Origin: Chytriomyces cf. hyalinus JEL632 | Taxonomy: Eukaryota > Chytridiomycota > Chytridiomycetes > Chytridiales > Chytriomycetaceae | Direction of reading: 5' to 3' | Assembly (NCBI GenBank): GCA_025435555.1 | Contig: JAIWWG010000073.1 | Span: forward strand, 1 to 64,000 | Length of the DNA: 64,000 nt | Shown here: one piece after another, positions 33,701 through 45,400 of the stretch | How the letters are laid out: every line of letters begins with the position of its first letter | Position numbering within the stretch: the first letter of the stretch is position 1 | Notes under the pieces: model-generated | The model's input: the letters and a program-made list of their open reading frames with translations, nothing else | What the model was told of the DNA's origin: nothing | The model's database searches: none | Program-made: the position numbers and the translations under genes

Positions 33701-34887
33701 TTCCAGAGAATGATTGGATGCGTTGGAGAGGAAATTTTACTCTTTTTTCAACCGTTGATCACTGCTGGGTTGTTTACGCATTGTTCGACAAAGGAGCTGG
33801 CAAACTTTTTGCCATCCGTGGATTTACTGATGCACAAATTCAAGGTATTCATTTCCTGGCCTTGCTTTACTCCGACTCTCACTAACCCTAAACTCTATTG
33901 AACTCACGTCAGGCTGCGTTTCTTCCTATCTTGAATGACATTTTTGTTCCACTTGTGGAGCGCATCTTCTACTTCTTGAATCAAGCAGTATCTGGGTTTG
34001 ACGAGATGAACGAAATGAATGATTTGAGGCGGTCTTACTTCAATTTGATGAACAACATTTTTGTTCATGACTTGATGGATGTTCTGATCAGTGACAGTTG
34101 AGTTGACCTCGTTTTATGTTTTTCAATTCAACCTGGTCTCACCATTTTGCTTTCTCGTTCTCAGCAAACTCCAAGCACTTCAACACTGTGCTGCAATCCA
34201 CGCTGCACTATGGAGGCGACCCGTCCGATACAGCTGCCCAGAAATTGGCCCTTTCTCTATTATCAAAAATGGTGGCTGTTTGGGGTAGCGAAGCAACAAA
34301 CCCTTTAGCGAAACCACTCATCCCCGGCGCAATACCGTTACCAGCCCAGCAACCAGCAACAACCGTAATCAACGGCCTGTCTCACTCCCCACTTCTCGAA
34401 AATGCAAAGTACTGGAAAGCTGGCATGGTGACAGCCTCTGCGCCAACCAAGGCAGAAAAAAAGGCAGCCGGCATGGGTGGAAAAGAAGTGATTGCGATTG
34501 GATTGGGCGGCCGGCGTCCGTTGCCCAATTTCTCAAACTTTATCTACGAGAGTATGATGCCGCTGTTATTTGCCATCCCGCGCAATGAAAAGTTTAATAT
34601 TGCGGATGGCGCCGCACAGTTGGTTGTGTTTGAGATTGCAAACTGCCATAAGACCATATTGATTGTGCAAGGGGTGGAGTATCTGCGCGTTGTGGAAGAG
34701 TTTTTGGAAACGCAGATGGGGTGGCGGAGGGATGCTGCAAGAGAGTTTTCGGCTGCTTTGGTGGACATGTCTACGAGGCAGTTTCAAGCGGCGCTTAAGG
34801 TATGTTTTTGTTTTTCCAGTTCTTTTTCTTTTGCCCGGGTATTCAGATCTGCTTCTCTTTCTTGTGCAGAAATCGTTTGCGCGGTAG
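30702..34887 (+). CDS. LOS1: Exportin-T (tRNA exportin, XPOT/LOS1)
   Basis: RanGTP-dependent karyopherin that carries mature tRNAs out of the nucleus. Nine or so exons: 30702-30883, 31009 to about 32368, about 32445 onward, and further short exons to the last one ending KSFAR at 34887. The junction NRTR-APEARFVALQVVEALF is typical of the importin-beta N-terminal region. HEAT-repeat segments follow, for example FLRNKFMHLLVLMM and PSFFTDFLSLPRTRT near the N-terminus, VRWSEAELALYLLYIYKG in the middle, and NFIYESMMPLLFAIP plus MSTRQFQAALK at the end, all in the family order. The total is near 1,000 residues, as expected. The ATG at 30702 is the first in frame. Convergent with APC8, 185 bases apart. 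Confidence 0.92.
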
Positions 34888-35071
34888 CAGCACACCTTGA
34901 GCGTGTGAAAAAACTTAAAAACTAAAATGGAAAGAAACCGATCTTCATCTCCTCATCCCTTCTTCATTTCTATCCCATTCCAACAAGCATTTATTGAAGC
35001 CGCTAGCAAAAGCAGAGAAACTTGTGACCCAGGAGAAAACGCGAAAAAGACATGACGCGTTTATTTCCTTC

Positions 35072-37317
35072 TCATTTAGATTTCGAATTCATCACAGCAC
35101 GGCATTCCCGGGCAAGCGCCTTTCCATCTTCCGTTTCTTCCAAGGCGTCCAGATACAGGCGCACCCCTGCAAACTGGTGCGTGGCAATCGCGTGCCGGAC
35201 AAGAAATTCAGCAGCTTCATACGCATCCGCATGGTTTACCTGCTCATCCAACATTCAAACGGGTCAGAAAAGAAGCCAGTCTTAAAAACAGAGGACGTTT
35301 TACACACCTCAGATGCTTGTCCATCCGACCCCGCGGAAAATACAGCACGATAACAAGCAGCCGCAGCTGCAGCAGTCCCTACAGCCGAACTCGCCGCCCG
35401 TTCCCCACCACCACTTTTCCCATTAACAACAGCACCGCCAAACCCGTCCAACGCGGCACCCGAGACATCAAAAGCAAGCGACATTTTGTTGTACAAGCGC
35501 GCAATTTTGATCATGGCGCCGCCACCGCCATCGGACGCGCTCGATGCGCCGTGGACAACGCCTGAAGACATGTGCAGCTTTTCGTCGGCGGAGATGGCGC
35601 GTTTGTAGCATTTGATGGCATCGGGGTAGTTTTTCAAGTCTTCGTAGCAGGATGCGAGGCCGCACCAGAATCGGCTGTCGTAGCATTTCAGTGCGGTAGC
35701 TCTTTATTTATTTGAGTTTTTGGGTTGGTCAGTTGTGTTCGTGATGGAATAACCAACAGATGCACTTACTTTTGAAAATAGAAAAGGGCATATAGTGGCA
35801 TGCGAAGCATTTGATACAAGTTGCCAAGCGCATACCATGCTCTAAAATCGCGATCGTTGATATCTGGAAAAAAAAAAAAAGAAAAGGTCACGGCGCGAGA
35901 CCTTTCGAAAGAACAAAAAAAACTAACCAACAGCTTTTCGATACACTTCAATCGCAGCATTCTGATTCTTCATCTCCAAGTATTCGTGGCCAATCAACGT
36001 CCAGGGCAAACTGTTTCCTGCATCCAACGCTACAGCGCGTTTCAAATACGTGACTGCTTTTTCATGTTCTCGTCTTAAACTGTAATAATTCGCAATTGCA
36101 ATGCACGTTTCAGGTCTGAATGCGTCAATTTGCGTGCAGCGATGAGCCAAGTGGCTTAACCGACTCCCATCTTCGAGAACATAGAGCGCGTTTGCGTATT
36201 CGTCCACTTTGTCCAGCAAGAACGGGCTTTGCGCATACACTTGCTCAAACAGGGCTACGCTGGTTGGGTGGTCTTGGTGGTGGTAGAACATGGATGCTTC
36301 AGCAAGAAGGAGGGTGACATTTATGGATGGCGAGGTTTGGTTGGTTGTATTGATGCCGCTGTTGATGTTGAGCAATTGCTGGCTGTTTTGCGCAGAAGAA
36401 GACAAAGTGGAGTAAAGGACCGAGAGTTGTTGCGACGCGTCTGCGATTGTGCAGACATTCTTTTTGACCAAAAAGATAAAGTACTGGAGGCACACTGATG
36501 CTTGCGGTACTGATGCAACATGCTGAAGGGTTTTTTGCAACTGACTGTTTGCAAGTAAAGTGAGCGTTATTCGAGGTCACCGACAGAGATTGGAAAACGC
36601 GCCTCACTCACTCAAATGAATTCACATGAAGGACCAGCTCTTCCCATGCCGCCCATAAATGCGGATACGCACACACCGCAGCTACTAGAGAAGCATAAGT
36701 CCGATCCCTTCGTTTCAACCGCTTATGGACAAGGGCCTGCCTGTTGTCGAGATCAGCAACGCTGAAAACAAATAGCACTCACCAGTATCGATATTAACTT
36801 ACAAAAAGTGCAGGAATCCATCCCAGTCCGACTTTTCCAACGCTTCGAGTTCCCGCAAAACCGTAGCGAGGAGTTCGGGGTCATTCTTTTTGGCTTCAGT
36901 TGCTGTTGCGTCGTGTTGCAGGAGCATTGCATATCCACGAAGGAATCGCTTTTTGCGGTCGAGTTGAATGGATTTCGACGTTCGATTCGATGGGGTGGGC
37001 TGTGAAAGCGCGGCGGCGGCCCGTGAAAACTGATTCATCTGGATGAAAGCGAGGCTGGCTTACAAGAGAGTGTGGTTTGAGGGTATGTAGATGTAATTGC
37101 TACGTACAGAGAACAGTCCCTGAGCATGAACTAGGACAGCATCGGTGTGGTTGATGTGTTCCTGAGTCTGGTTGTGTTCGGGATGCTCCTGGCGTACTTC
37201 ATCCAAGTTTCCAGCGAGCAAGGCCATCTCTGACAGCCACAGACTGCTTGCATGCAAGCACCGCTGCCTGCATTCGACAGCCGCGTGCAAGAGCGCTGTC
37301 GCCGAGTTACTGTCCAT
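35072..37317 (-). CDS. CDC23: Anaphase-promoting complex subunit 8 (APC8/CDC23), TPR protein
   Basis: Scaffold subunit of the APC/C ubiquitin ligase that drives metaphase-anaphase transition. Six to seven exons on the minus strand, ATG at 37317 (MDSNSATALLHAA). The order of segments matches APC8: an N-terminal CRQRCLHASSLWLSEMA, then KRFLRGYAMLLQHD, SLVAAVCAYPHLWAAWEEL, SVALFEQVYAQSPFLLDKVD, YANALYVLEDGSRLSHLAH, and the hallmark TPR run ETCIAIANYYSLRREHEKA, SLPWTLIGHEYLEMKN and DFRAWYALGNLYQML. A lineage-specific Gly/Ala/Ser-rich insert interrupts the last TPRs (GGGERAASSAVGTAAAAAA). It ends MNSKSK at 35072. Confidence 0.92.
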
Positions 37318-37449
37318 TTATTTACTTTATTCCAGTTAAAATCTCATCATAAATATATCGGACAATAATAACAGGGAAAAGCATTCTCAGGCAACTACTT
37401 CTGTTATAGCTCCCAGTCCTCAATTCTACAAACTGCGCACAACTGCCAT

Positions 37450-38360
37450 TTACTTCATGCCACTACCGTTGACACCAAACATTTCTTCAGCTGCAAGAGT
37501 GCGTGGCAGAATGCTTGGTACACTCAAAGCCAGAAGCGGAGGGTTGCGTGCATACAAGAATACGCGGGGACTATTTCTTGGATGGCTATCTGTGGCAAAA
37601 TCGTGAATGTTTGGCCCAAACCCTATGCCAAACAGTTCTAATTGTCCCGCTTCTGCTGAACAAGAAGTTAACACCTCAAACAGCAGTACAAACTCAAAAA
37701 ACATACTTCTCATGCCAAGCGTAATCTGGTTGTGATGTGAGAGATGCTTCATTCCTTTTTTTTATCCACTTGAAACATCCACTCCTCTGGCCGGAAGTAC
37801 GGGATGCTGACAATATCTTGCTGGAACCGGACTTTCTCCAACACAAAGAATGCTTCCTGGTTCTTTCCACAAAAAAAGAACCCGTCGCGTTCTCTCAAGT
37901 TCGGCTCTCAATACTCTAAAGAGAAGGCAATAAGACATGTGAAACCAACCAACAGTTGCCATACCATACCGTCAAAGTTGAGTGGCCCGCGCTGATTGCT
38001 TCTGTCGTAGACCTCCATCCCACGTCGCCCCAGCTTTTCATGCCAATTGATGCGACTTCTTCACTCTCTATGCTGTCTGTGCCGGCTTTCGCCTTGTTTT
38101 TTACGTGAGCAATGTAACAGTATTCTGAAGAGAAGGCAATCAGAAATTACAGGAACAATTAAAACTTCCAACCATTAACTGCCAAAGCTTCCTTGCATTC
38201 TTTGGTAGTTTTGCTGTATCTGGGTTGTCTGTCATTTATGTCCACCATCTGTTTTCCAAGATGGTTTGGTTCAATATCACGCCTTCCCTCAGGGTGTTTG
38301 GTATATTGTGTAATATGCCCGCGCAAACTGGTTTCCTTGGTCGAACACCAACTCAATGTT
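37450..38360 (-). pseudogene. Eroded fragment of the unknown modular family, locus C
   Basis: Minus-strand C-terminal modules like those of locus A. In order: a segment ending TKECKEALAVNG, then a short intron-like stretch ending CTTCTCTTCAG, EYCYIAHVKNK, MEVYDRSNQRGPLNFDG, an intron-like stretch ending CTTCTCTTTAG, RERDGFFFCGKNQEAFFVLE, IPYFRPEEWMFQV, and a C-terminal block with ELFGIGFGPN and PRVFLYAR that matches LAGLGFSPN and PRVFMFGR of locus A. The frame changes between modules, so it appears decayed, though a spliced live gene is not excluded. No N-terminal C2-like module is seen. It follows the APC8 promoter. Confidence 0.45.
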
Positions 38361-38820
38361 CATTCACAATCACGGACATTCTTGACAAGTGTTTTTGATT
38401 CGAAATTGAGCGCGAGCAGTTGGAGCTACTTTTAATTGTTTCGCGCAGGCTCCCACTTCTGGCAGGGCATGGCAGACGTGTCTCCATCTTTCAATTGTTT
38501 CGTATCATGCTTCGGTAAACGAGACAGTTGGTATTGAAAAACATGTTGGAGTTGAGAATGACGCGCTGCTGTTTCCGCTCAATGAGCTTTGGATTTGGCT
38601 TTCATTAGGGTCGCTTCACAAACAGCAGCGCACTTCCTGCTGGATGCTTGAAAAACGCAGCGAGTGTTGATGGATGTACATTTGTCAGTCCGGCCCTTTT
38701 TTTTTTTTTTGTCAATTCTGTGCCGCCAACTTTGAACAAAAAAAACAAATTGCAATTCGACAAACCGCGCGTCCGAAAAGCAACTTCCAACCCCAGCCAC
38801 ACAACAAACGCAAAACAGAC
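38361..38820. other. Intergenic upstream of the small duplicated-motif gene
   Basis: 460 bases with a T-run at about 38697-38710 and A-rich sequence just before the ATG at 38821. I see no gene; partial similarity to the locus C family may extend a little into its left end. Confidence 0.35.
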
Positions 38821-39258
38821 ATGCTCAAGACGCTCGATCGTGACAGACTCATGGCGTCACCCATTCGGACGTATCCAATGAAGAGAACGAGAGACACAAT
38901 GGCCGAAGATTCGAGCGTGGATGCATCAAGCCAGGATGGCAAGAGGGGCTGCTTCATTGCAAATGCATCCAGTACTTTGAATGGATCGAGCCATGCGGGC
39001 AGTGTCTCTCCGAGTACGAATCTGAGGGACCATGCCTCGTATACATCTGTCAATGCCCTTCTGCATCACAACCACAAGATGCAGCAACACAGTTTGGATG
39101 CGCAGTCTCATGCAGCTACGCCGACGTCATCGAGCGAAAGGTCATGTCCAGAGCAGCAGCAGCAGCAACAGGAAGAGGACAGTGTGCATCAAAACTATGC
39201 GTCGATGAATATGATCCTGCATCAGCTGTCGAAAGAGAGAGGGCGGGTGCATGACTGA
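38821..39258 (+). CDS. Small Ser/Gln-rich protein with a duplicated YxSxNxLLH motif
   Basis: Intronless protein of 145 residues. The ATG at 38821 (MLKTLDRDRLMASPIRTYP) is chosen because it starts the low-complexity protein right after an A-rich leader. The distinctive feature is an imperfect internal duplication: YTSVNALLHHNHK at about residues 80-92 and YASMNMILHQLSKER near the C-terminus. The rest is Ser/Gln/His-rich, with a glutamine run (EQQQQQQEE). A basic patch TYPMKRTRD lies near the N-terminus. No signal peptide, membrane span or known enzyme motif. The paired short helices could be protein-binding motifs. I do not recognise the family. It starts 310 bases before the WOPR gene on the same strand. 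Confidence 0.65.
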   Translation: MLKTLDRDRLMASPIRTYPMKRTRDTMAEDSSVDASSQDGKRGCFIANASSTLNGSSHAGSVSPSTNLRDHASYTSVNALLHHNHKMQQHSLDAQSHAATPTSSSERSCPEQQQQQQEEDSVHQNYASMNMILHQLSKERGRVHD

Positions 39259-39569
39259 AGAAGAGAGGGAATGTTTGTGTAATGTGAGAAGGAGCCACAC
39301 TGCCAACCCAGCCCTCATATCGTGCATATACCCAGCCAGCCAGCCACGCTCCGTCGGCCCCTCTCCATCACACATTGCCACCAATAAAGCACATGCCGTA
39401 AAAGCAGCACTTTCAGAAACAAAACAGTGGACTTTATCAGAAACTAAACAGCATTTGTGGGTGCACGTAAATTCATAAAATTGTTTCCCCACGTTGTTCT
39501 CTGAACTCAAACGGGCGCTGAGTCATCAGCAACTGCACAAACCCAGCGACAAAAACCAGCGACAACAAC

Positions 39570-42252
39570 ATGGCCACGAACTGCGCGGACCCTTCCTGCG
39601 AGGCACTGTCCCGTGAGAGACTCTTGGCGGACAGCGTTGGTGCTCGTAACGCTGCCGGCAACACCCTCATGAACAACACTGTCGGTGATAGTACTGGCAT
39701 TCCAACCAGCGCTATTCAAGACCAATATTCGTTCGGTGGGAATGGCTTTGGCACGGAGGAAGTGAGCAGCCGAAAGAGAAGCAATACGGCACAGAGCAGT
39801 GCGGGGACAACAGATAAAGACGGCGGGATATCGCGCATGCATGCATGGTCGAGCATTACGCTGTCTACCGACACTCCACATGAGGATACCTCGTTGGCGG
39901 ATGCACAATACACGGATCGTTTGTCCGCGGGCAAAGTTCAAGTCGGGCTTGTGCCGGGTCGCGGCGACCGCAATCTCTCGCTCTCACTTCCGACGAAGGT
40001 CGGCATGGACCGAACCTTGGACAGGGACTGCGCCGTGACTGCGAGTGAGAGTTGCGAGGGTGGTGTGTCTGACGGGAAATATTCCGACGTTGTTGGCGGC
40101 AAGCGCGATTTGAGTGCCCCGAATTCGTCATCAACACGAACTCTGCGCACGGACTGGCTGCACACTACAATAACAGACAACTCCAGTATAGACAGCTTGG
40201 ACAGCTTGGTTCCAGCGCAGCAACCTAGTTATGCTGCCCCACGGCCGTCACCGCCAAGTCCCTCAGTCTCCAACGACTCCGGATCTGCAAGTGCCAGACC
40301 AGCTTCAAGTGAGCCTGAAGAACAACCGGCGTCACAGGAAACGTTTTACGGGTTTATTAAGGATGCAATCGATGCGTTACTCGTTATCGAAGCGTGTCTA
40401 AAGGGTTTACTAAGCCCGTTCAAGTCCGGGTCGGACGCAAGTGGTCAACTTGCGATTCGGAGTGGAACAGTGATTGTGTTTGCCGAAAGTTCCACCCAAA
40501 TGAAGCGATGGCGGGTTTGTTTTGTTGTTGCCTTTTGACTTGAACTGTGACGTGACATGTCTACCCACTACTTACATATATCTTGCCACACTTGGCTAAA
40601 CTTGCTGTACTTAGGATGGAGAACGATGGTCCCCCTCGCGTGCTCACGGACCCTTCCTCCTGTATGGGTGAGTGAAGGCCTTGTTTGATTGGGAGGTGTC
40701 AACAACCCTAACTGAAAACGCAATTCAAAAACAAAATTTTCAAATTTGTGCCTGGGCAAAACACAAACAATTGCTCAGTGAAGTCGAGTCCGTCCGAACC
40801 GCGACCGACGCAAGAGACGCAGCGACAACAGCGTTTGCAGTCATTCCCGGCCTCGATCCATCCTTCAGCACAAAGACCCTCAAGTCAAGCACGCGCTTGG
40901 TTCAGCATGGTCTGAGAAAGAAAACCATCACGTTGATTGGGTCAGACGGACAGCGGCATCGCGTTATATCTTACTATAACCGTAACGATGTGCTTCATTT
41001 GTATCCTGATGCGGTGCCTGAAACTCCAAGCGCGTGTTTTGGGGAAGGTCCCTCAAACGCGCATGATTCGAGCGTGTCGCAAGATTCTTTCAAAAACCTC
41101 ACAACTCCATCTCTGACGCCCACCCTCAAAGCAATATTGGACACTGGAGACATTGATTTTAAACAGCTCTTGGCCCAATCCATCACAAGCGACAACTTTG
41201 GTCGACCAAAGCAACCCGTCGCAGCCTCGTCAACTTCAAAATCAGGAGGCCCTTCTATGCGCAGCAGTATTACCGCAGACAACATTGAAGCTGTCGCTGG
41301 AAAACGACTTCGATCGGGCGTTGTCAAGAGTTATGCCGAGAATGACGAAGAAGATGAAGATGACGATGACGATTTCGGAACACCAGTGACGCAAGTTTCT
41401 CACAGAAGGACACGGTCTTCTGCAAGCGCAAGTGGGGCAATTGAACGAATGAAGGAAGCCGTCGCTGTTCAGTCATATGCATCGAAGGAGCAGAAGAATG
41501 AGCCTTATTCACCGCATATTCCAGATTCGTTTTCGGTCCAATCTCGTGTGCCTGAAAGCCGGAATAGTCATGCAGCTCCTTTAGTTGGTGAATCAAAACG
41601 CGACATTACTTTGTCAGAGCATCAGCCTGTGCATACAAAAGTTGAATCATTTGCGCGGCGTCAACATCAGCAGTTACCTCAAGGACAGCCCAGATTGCAA
41701 TCAACCTCTGTCAGACATGAACCCTTGCACCAAACGCAGTACGAATTACTGCACCAGACGTCGAATTCAGGAACCACGACATCAATACCACCAATACCCT
41801 TTGAGCAACATCGTCCGACCCATATTTTATATCCTCAACAACCACACTTTCCAGTCAATCATCTACCGCCAATATCCGAAGCAACGCGCCAGATTACAAA
41901 AAACTTTCATCAGCCACTGCTGCTTCCTCCGCCTACGGGAGCTCAGAATTTACCCCCTTGGAAACCATTTTCTCGAACGAATCTTCCATCGGAACAATCT
42001 CGCCCTGGAGTTCTTCCCCCATTTCGAGCAATTCAAACGCCACTTCAAAATAGGCCATATGTCAGCCCTGCCGGAGAAGGAGCGAAACCGGGAATCACGC
42101 CTTCCAATCAACTGTTGCCTTCACAGCAGCATTATCAACATTTCAGCGGTTACTCTCAAGCACCGTACCTCCCTCCTCCAATAAACCCACCAAGGCAACA
42201 ACCGTATCCGAGCACTTTTGAGTATACAAATAGATGGAATCAACAGCAATAG
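39570..42252 (+). CDS. WOPR-domain (Gti1/Pac2 family) transcription factor 1
   Basis: Fungal-specific DNA-binding regulator of the Wor1/Ryp1/Sge1/Pac2 family, which controls morphogenesis and virulence switches. Three exons: 39570-40514, 40615-40667 and 40779-42252. The N-terminal 245 residues are Ser/Asp-rich. WOPR part a starts at ETFYGFIKDAIDALLVIEAC, goes through RSGTVIVFAESS and the hallmark KRWRDGERWSPSRAHGPFLL; part b is LRKKTITLIGSDGQRHRVIS with YYNRNDVLHLYP. The two small introns cut the domain after MKRWR and after LLYG. The C-terminal 400 residues are rich in Gln, Pro and Ser, as in activators, with an acidic patch (NDEEDEDDDDD). Convergent with the channel gene. Confidence 0.93.
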
Positions 42253-42301
42253 TCCAACAAAATTTCTGCCCACGCCACGCGTTTTAAACCACCTGAGAAC
42301 A

Positions 42302-42404
42302 TTTTTTTTTTTTTTTTAATATCACCTGTGGATATTCCCCTTTTCGTTTCCATCAAACGAATTACATGGAAAAAAAAACTTTATGAATACCCCCCCCCCC
42401 CCCC
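42302..42404. repeat. Homopolymer tracts: T16 and C15
   Basis: In the 168-base gap between the convergent WOPR-1 and channel stops lie a T16 run (42302-42317), a short A run (about 42370-42378) and a C15 run (42390-42404). Pure C runs of this length are rare in otherwise balanced sequence and may vary in length between reads. Confidence 0.85.
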
Positions 42405-42419
42405 ACCAAATCTTGTTGT

Positions 42420-45400
42420 CTAATTCAAAAACGTTTTCCGTCTGCCTTTTACGAATGATCCACGCCCGTCGTCTGTTGCAAGCACGACACGTTGTCCTTC
42501 GATTGCAAGCTTTTCTATCCGCAACTTCATGTCTAGAAACTCGCTGATGACGGTGTGGAAATCCGTGTTGGATAGCCTGTATACGACGGTGGGCATGGCT
42601 GCTTGTACAGTCGCTGTTCGAAGCACTTTTGTGATGAGTGCAACTTCTAATAGTTTTTTGTTGGTTTTGAGCCTCGATTATCAAGCCACATGTGTTCAAA
42701 AAAATACCTCCAATATACGCGCCATCATACAAACTCACAACCTTGTGCCCATTCACAAACACATTGACTTTCCCAGACAATATGAAAAACATGTCGAGCC
42801 CAGAGTCGCCTTGCTTTGTGATAAAGTCTCCTGGGATGTAATAGCAAGATCGGAGAACTGTTGCGATTCGGTGGAAAAAGATTTCATCACGGCCGTCGCC
42901 TTCTTCGCGTCTGAGGAAGGGGACTTTTTCGATTAGGTTGCGCGTGTTGTGGAGTGAAATGTCCTGTTATAAAAAGAGGTATTCTAGCAGTTGAAAACGA
43001 GCCACATGGACAGACGCTTCTCAACTGCTCTCAAGGACTCGTTCAATTCCGCAAGCAAACTATCCTCTTCAAAATATTTGCCGCGGTATTTTGTTTCGTA
43101 ATAGCTGATGAGCTTTTCGCTGGTTTCTGCGTCGAGCTTTTTCCATTGCACATAGTCTAAAAGTTCCTCCACTTTTTGGTTGTATAGGCGACCTGATGGG
43201 TTTAGGGACATTACTGCGGAGGATATTGTGCCGAGGAAGCCAGCGTACTGGTATTTTGTTTTTGATGTTTTCAATGCATGGAAGTGAGTGAATTCAGAAT
43301 AAAAACTCACAAGAATTGCTCCAAGGCAGATAAATAGCACTGCCACACACTGCTCAATCATGGTCTGCGGTCTTTGAAAAAAAAAGAAGAGATATGAGTC
43401 AACATGAGTCGCGGACAAGTGCGATGGTAACTTACTTGAACGACATTGGGAAAATGTTTCCCAGAGACTATCGAACCCAAAATCAGTTGAAAATCGGAGG
43501 AGAAAATTAAAAAAGTTTTCAAAAGCTTCTTGGTCACCTGAAAAAACGTCCACACATACACACCCATCAAACCCGCCCTCTCAAACTCTGGCCAAAACAC
43601 ACTCCACCCCAAAAACCCATGCAAACTCCCCACCGCATACATTGCACACGCGTTAAAATGCATGTAAAAATAAATACCCCCAGCAATCGGAACGACCCGT
43701 GAAATTCCCATCCCAAACTGCTTCTCGAGCAAGAATTTGAGTTTTCTGTATATAGCGCATCGCGTGATGATGTTTGGGAGGCGGATGAAGCGGAGGAGGC
43801 GGAGGAGCAGGAGGAGGACTGAGTGGTCTTTGTCGCGGAATATGATTTCGAATGGGACCTGGAATTTCAGAAATGACAATGAGCATAGAAAAGAAGGGAA
43901 GGAAGGGGGTAAGGTTGAAACCGTGGATAAAATGTCAGGAATCATTTGGTACTTGCACCATTCACCGAGCCAGTCTCTCAGTGACGGACGCATGGACTCG
44001 TACTCTCTGAAGCTGCACATTTCGTTCAAATCAAAAGACTGTGGCGTGATGATGGACACGAGTGAATCCACCGAGAAAACAATCGTCACGCTGGAAGAAA
44101 AACAGCGTGAGTACTCTGCACGAGCAAAGGAAAGATACAAAAGAACTTACAAAACAGATATAAAAGTAATGATCGTATCAGAAATACGCGTGCTGAAGCC
44201 AATGGCAAACGGAATGAGCCATAAACAGACAAAGTAAAACACTGAAAGAAAGACACAAGTCAAACGAGTTGCCGTTCAAACACTCAGTCGACAGTTTCTT
44301 GCCGCTCATGAAAAAGTCCCACACAGTACTGAACGTGCTCTTTGGATGCAAACCGTTGACGAGAAAATTGATGGTGTCAAAGTCGGCCTGTTCAAACTGA
44401 TCCAGTCTCAACGTGCGCCCTTTGTTGTCAAATGCGGGGAGCAAGAAAAAAACTAAATAAATTTGGCGCGAAAATTTCAATAACGACGTGCTGCTGGGTT
44501 GTGGACCATCGGGCATAGGCTTTGAGTCGTCAAAGAAGCTGATGGAAACACGAGCAGTGTCTGTGACTGCAGAGCGCGTTGCTGGAAGTGCTGGCATTGC
44601 GAGTAAAGCTCTTCCGTTGCTTGCATTGGATGATGCGAGCACATACTTTTGAAAGTTTTCTTCTTTGCAGCTCGGTTGATGCGCGGACTCAGGCGCCGCC
44701 GGCTTTGAAACTGAGGTTTGACTCAACCTCGGCGCTAGAGAGACTGGTGCAATACTTCCAACCTGATCTCCCTGTTTTAAATGAATCGAGCCATGCAAAT
44801 GCACATCTTCGTCTGTCTGGTCCCGTGGCAAGCTGTCATTTCCCAGCAGAAGCGAGCTTTCTTGGCCATCAACAGCGTCATTAGAATTAGCGCTCCTCAT
44901 TGCAGCCCAGCCAAACGGTTGAGCATTTGAGGTTCCAGCAGCAGAAATTCTTCGCACGCTTTTCAGACGGGCCAGATGGACGGCGGCAGCTTTTGCCATT
45001 TGGCTGCTTTCCGATTCATTTCCTGATTCACTGGATCTTGTCGCAATAAGCGGTGCGTTTCCATCCATGCTGGATCTGGTGGTTCCTGCTCTTGAAATAT
45101 CCTGGTCGTTGCTGTCGATGGTTTCGAGGCTGTAGTTGGCACGTCGGAAGAAGCGCTGCGACGCAGGATCGCTTCCTTTTTCAGACGAGCTCGGACCATT
45201 ATTATCTTCGCCAGCGCTGTTTCCGAATGCTGCGCCCGATCTGGGACTGGTAATGATGCTCGAGCTGCATTTTTCGATGGTTTGTGGTGGAGTTTGGTTG
45301 TGACTTAAGACAGTTGAAGTAGAAAGTGTGGATGCTTGATTCAGCCGTCTTGAGACAGAAGGTCGGTCTGGCACAGCCGAGTAGCCCGTGGAGCTCTTTG

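Noticed and set aside
29745-38360. Idea that loci B and C are two halves of one gene split by insertion of the exportin-T/APC8 block
   Set aside because: On the minus strand the N-terminal module should lie at higher coordinates, but the N-terminal-like piece (B) is on the low side and the C-terminal-like piece (C) on the high side.
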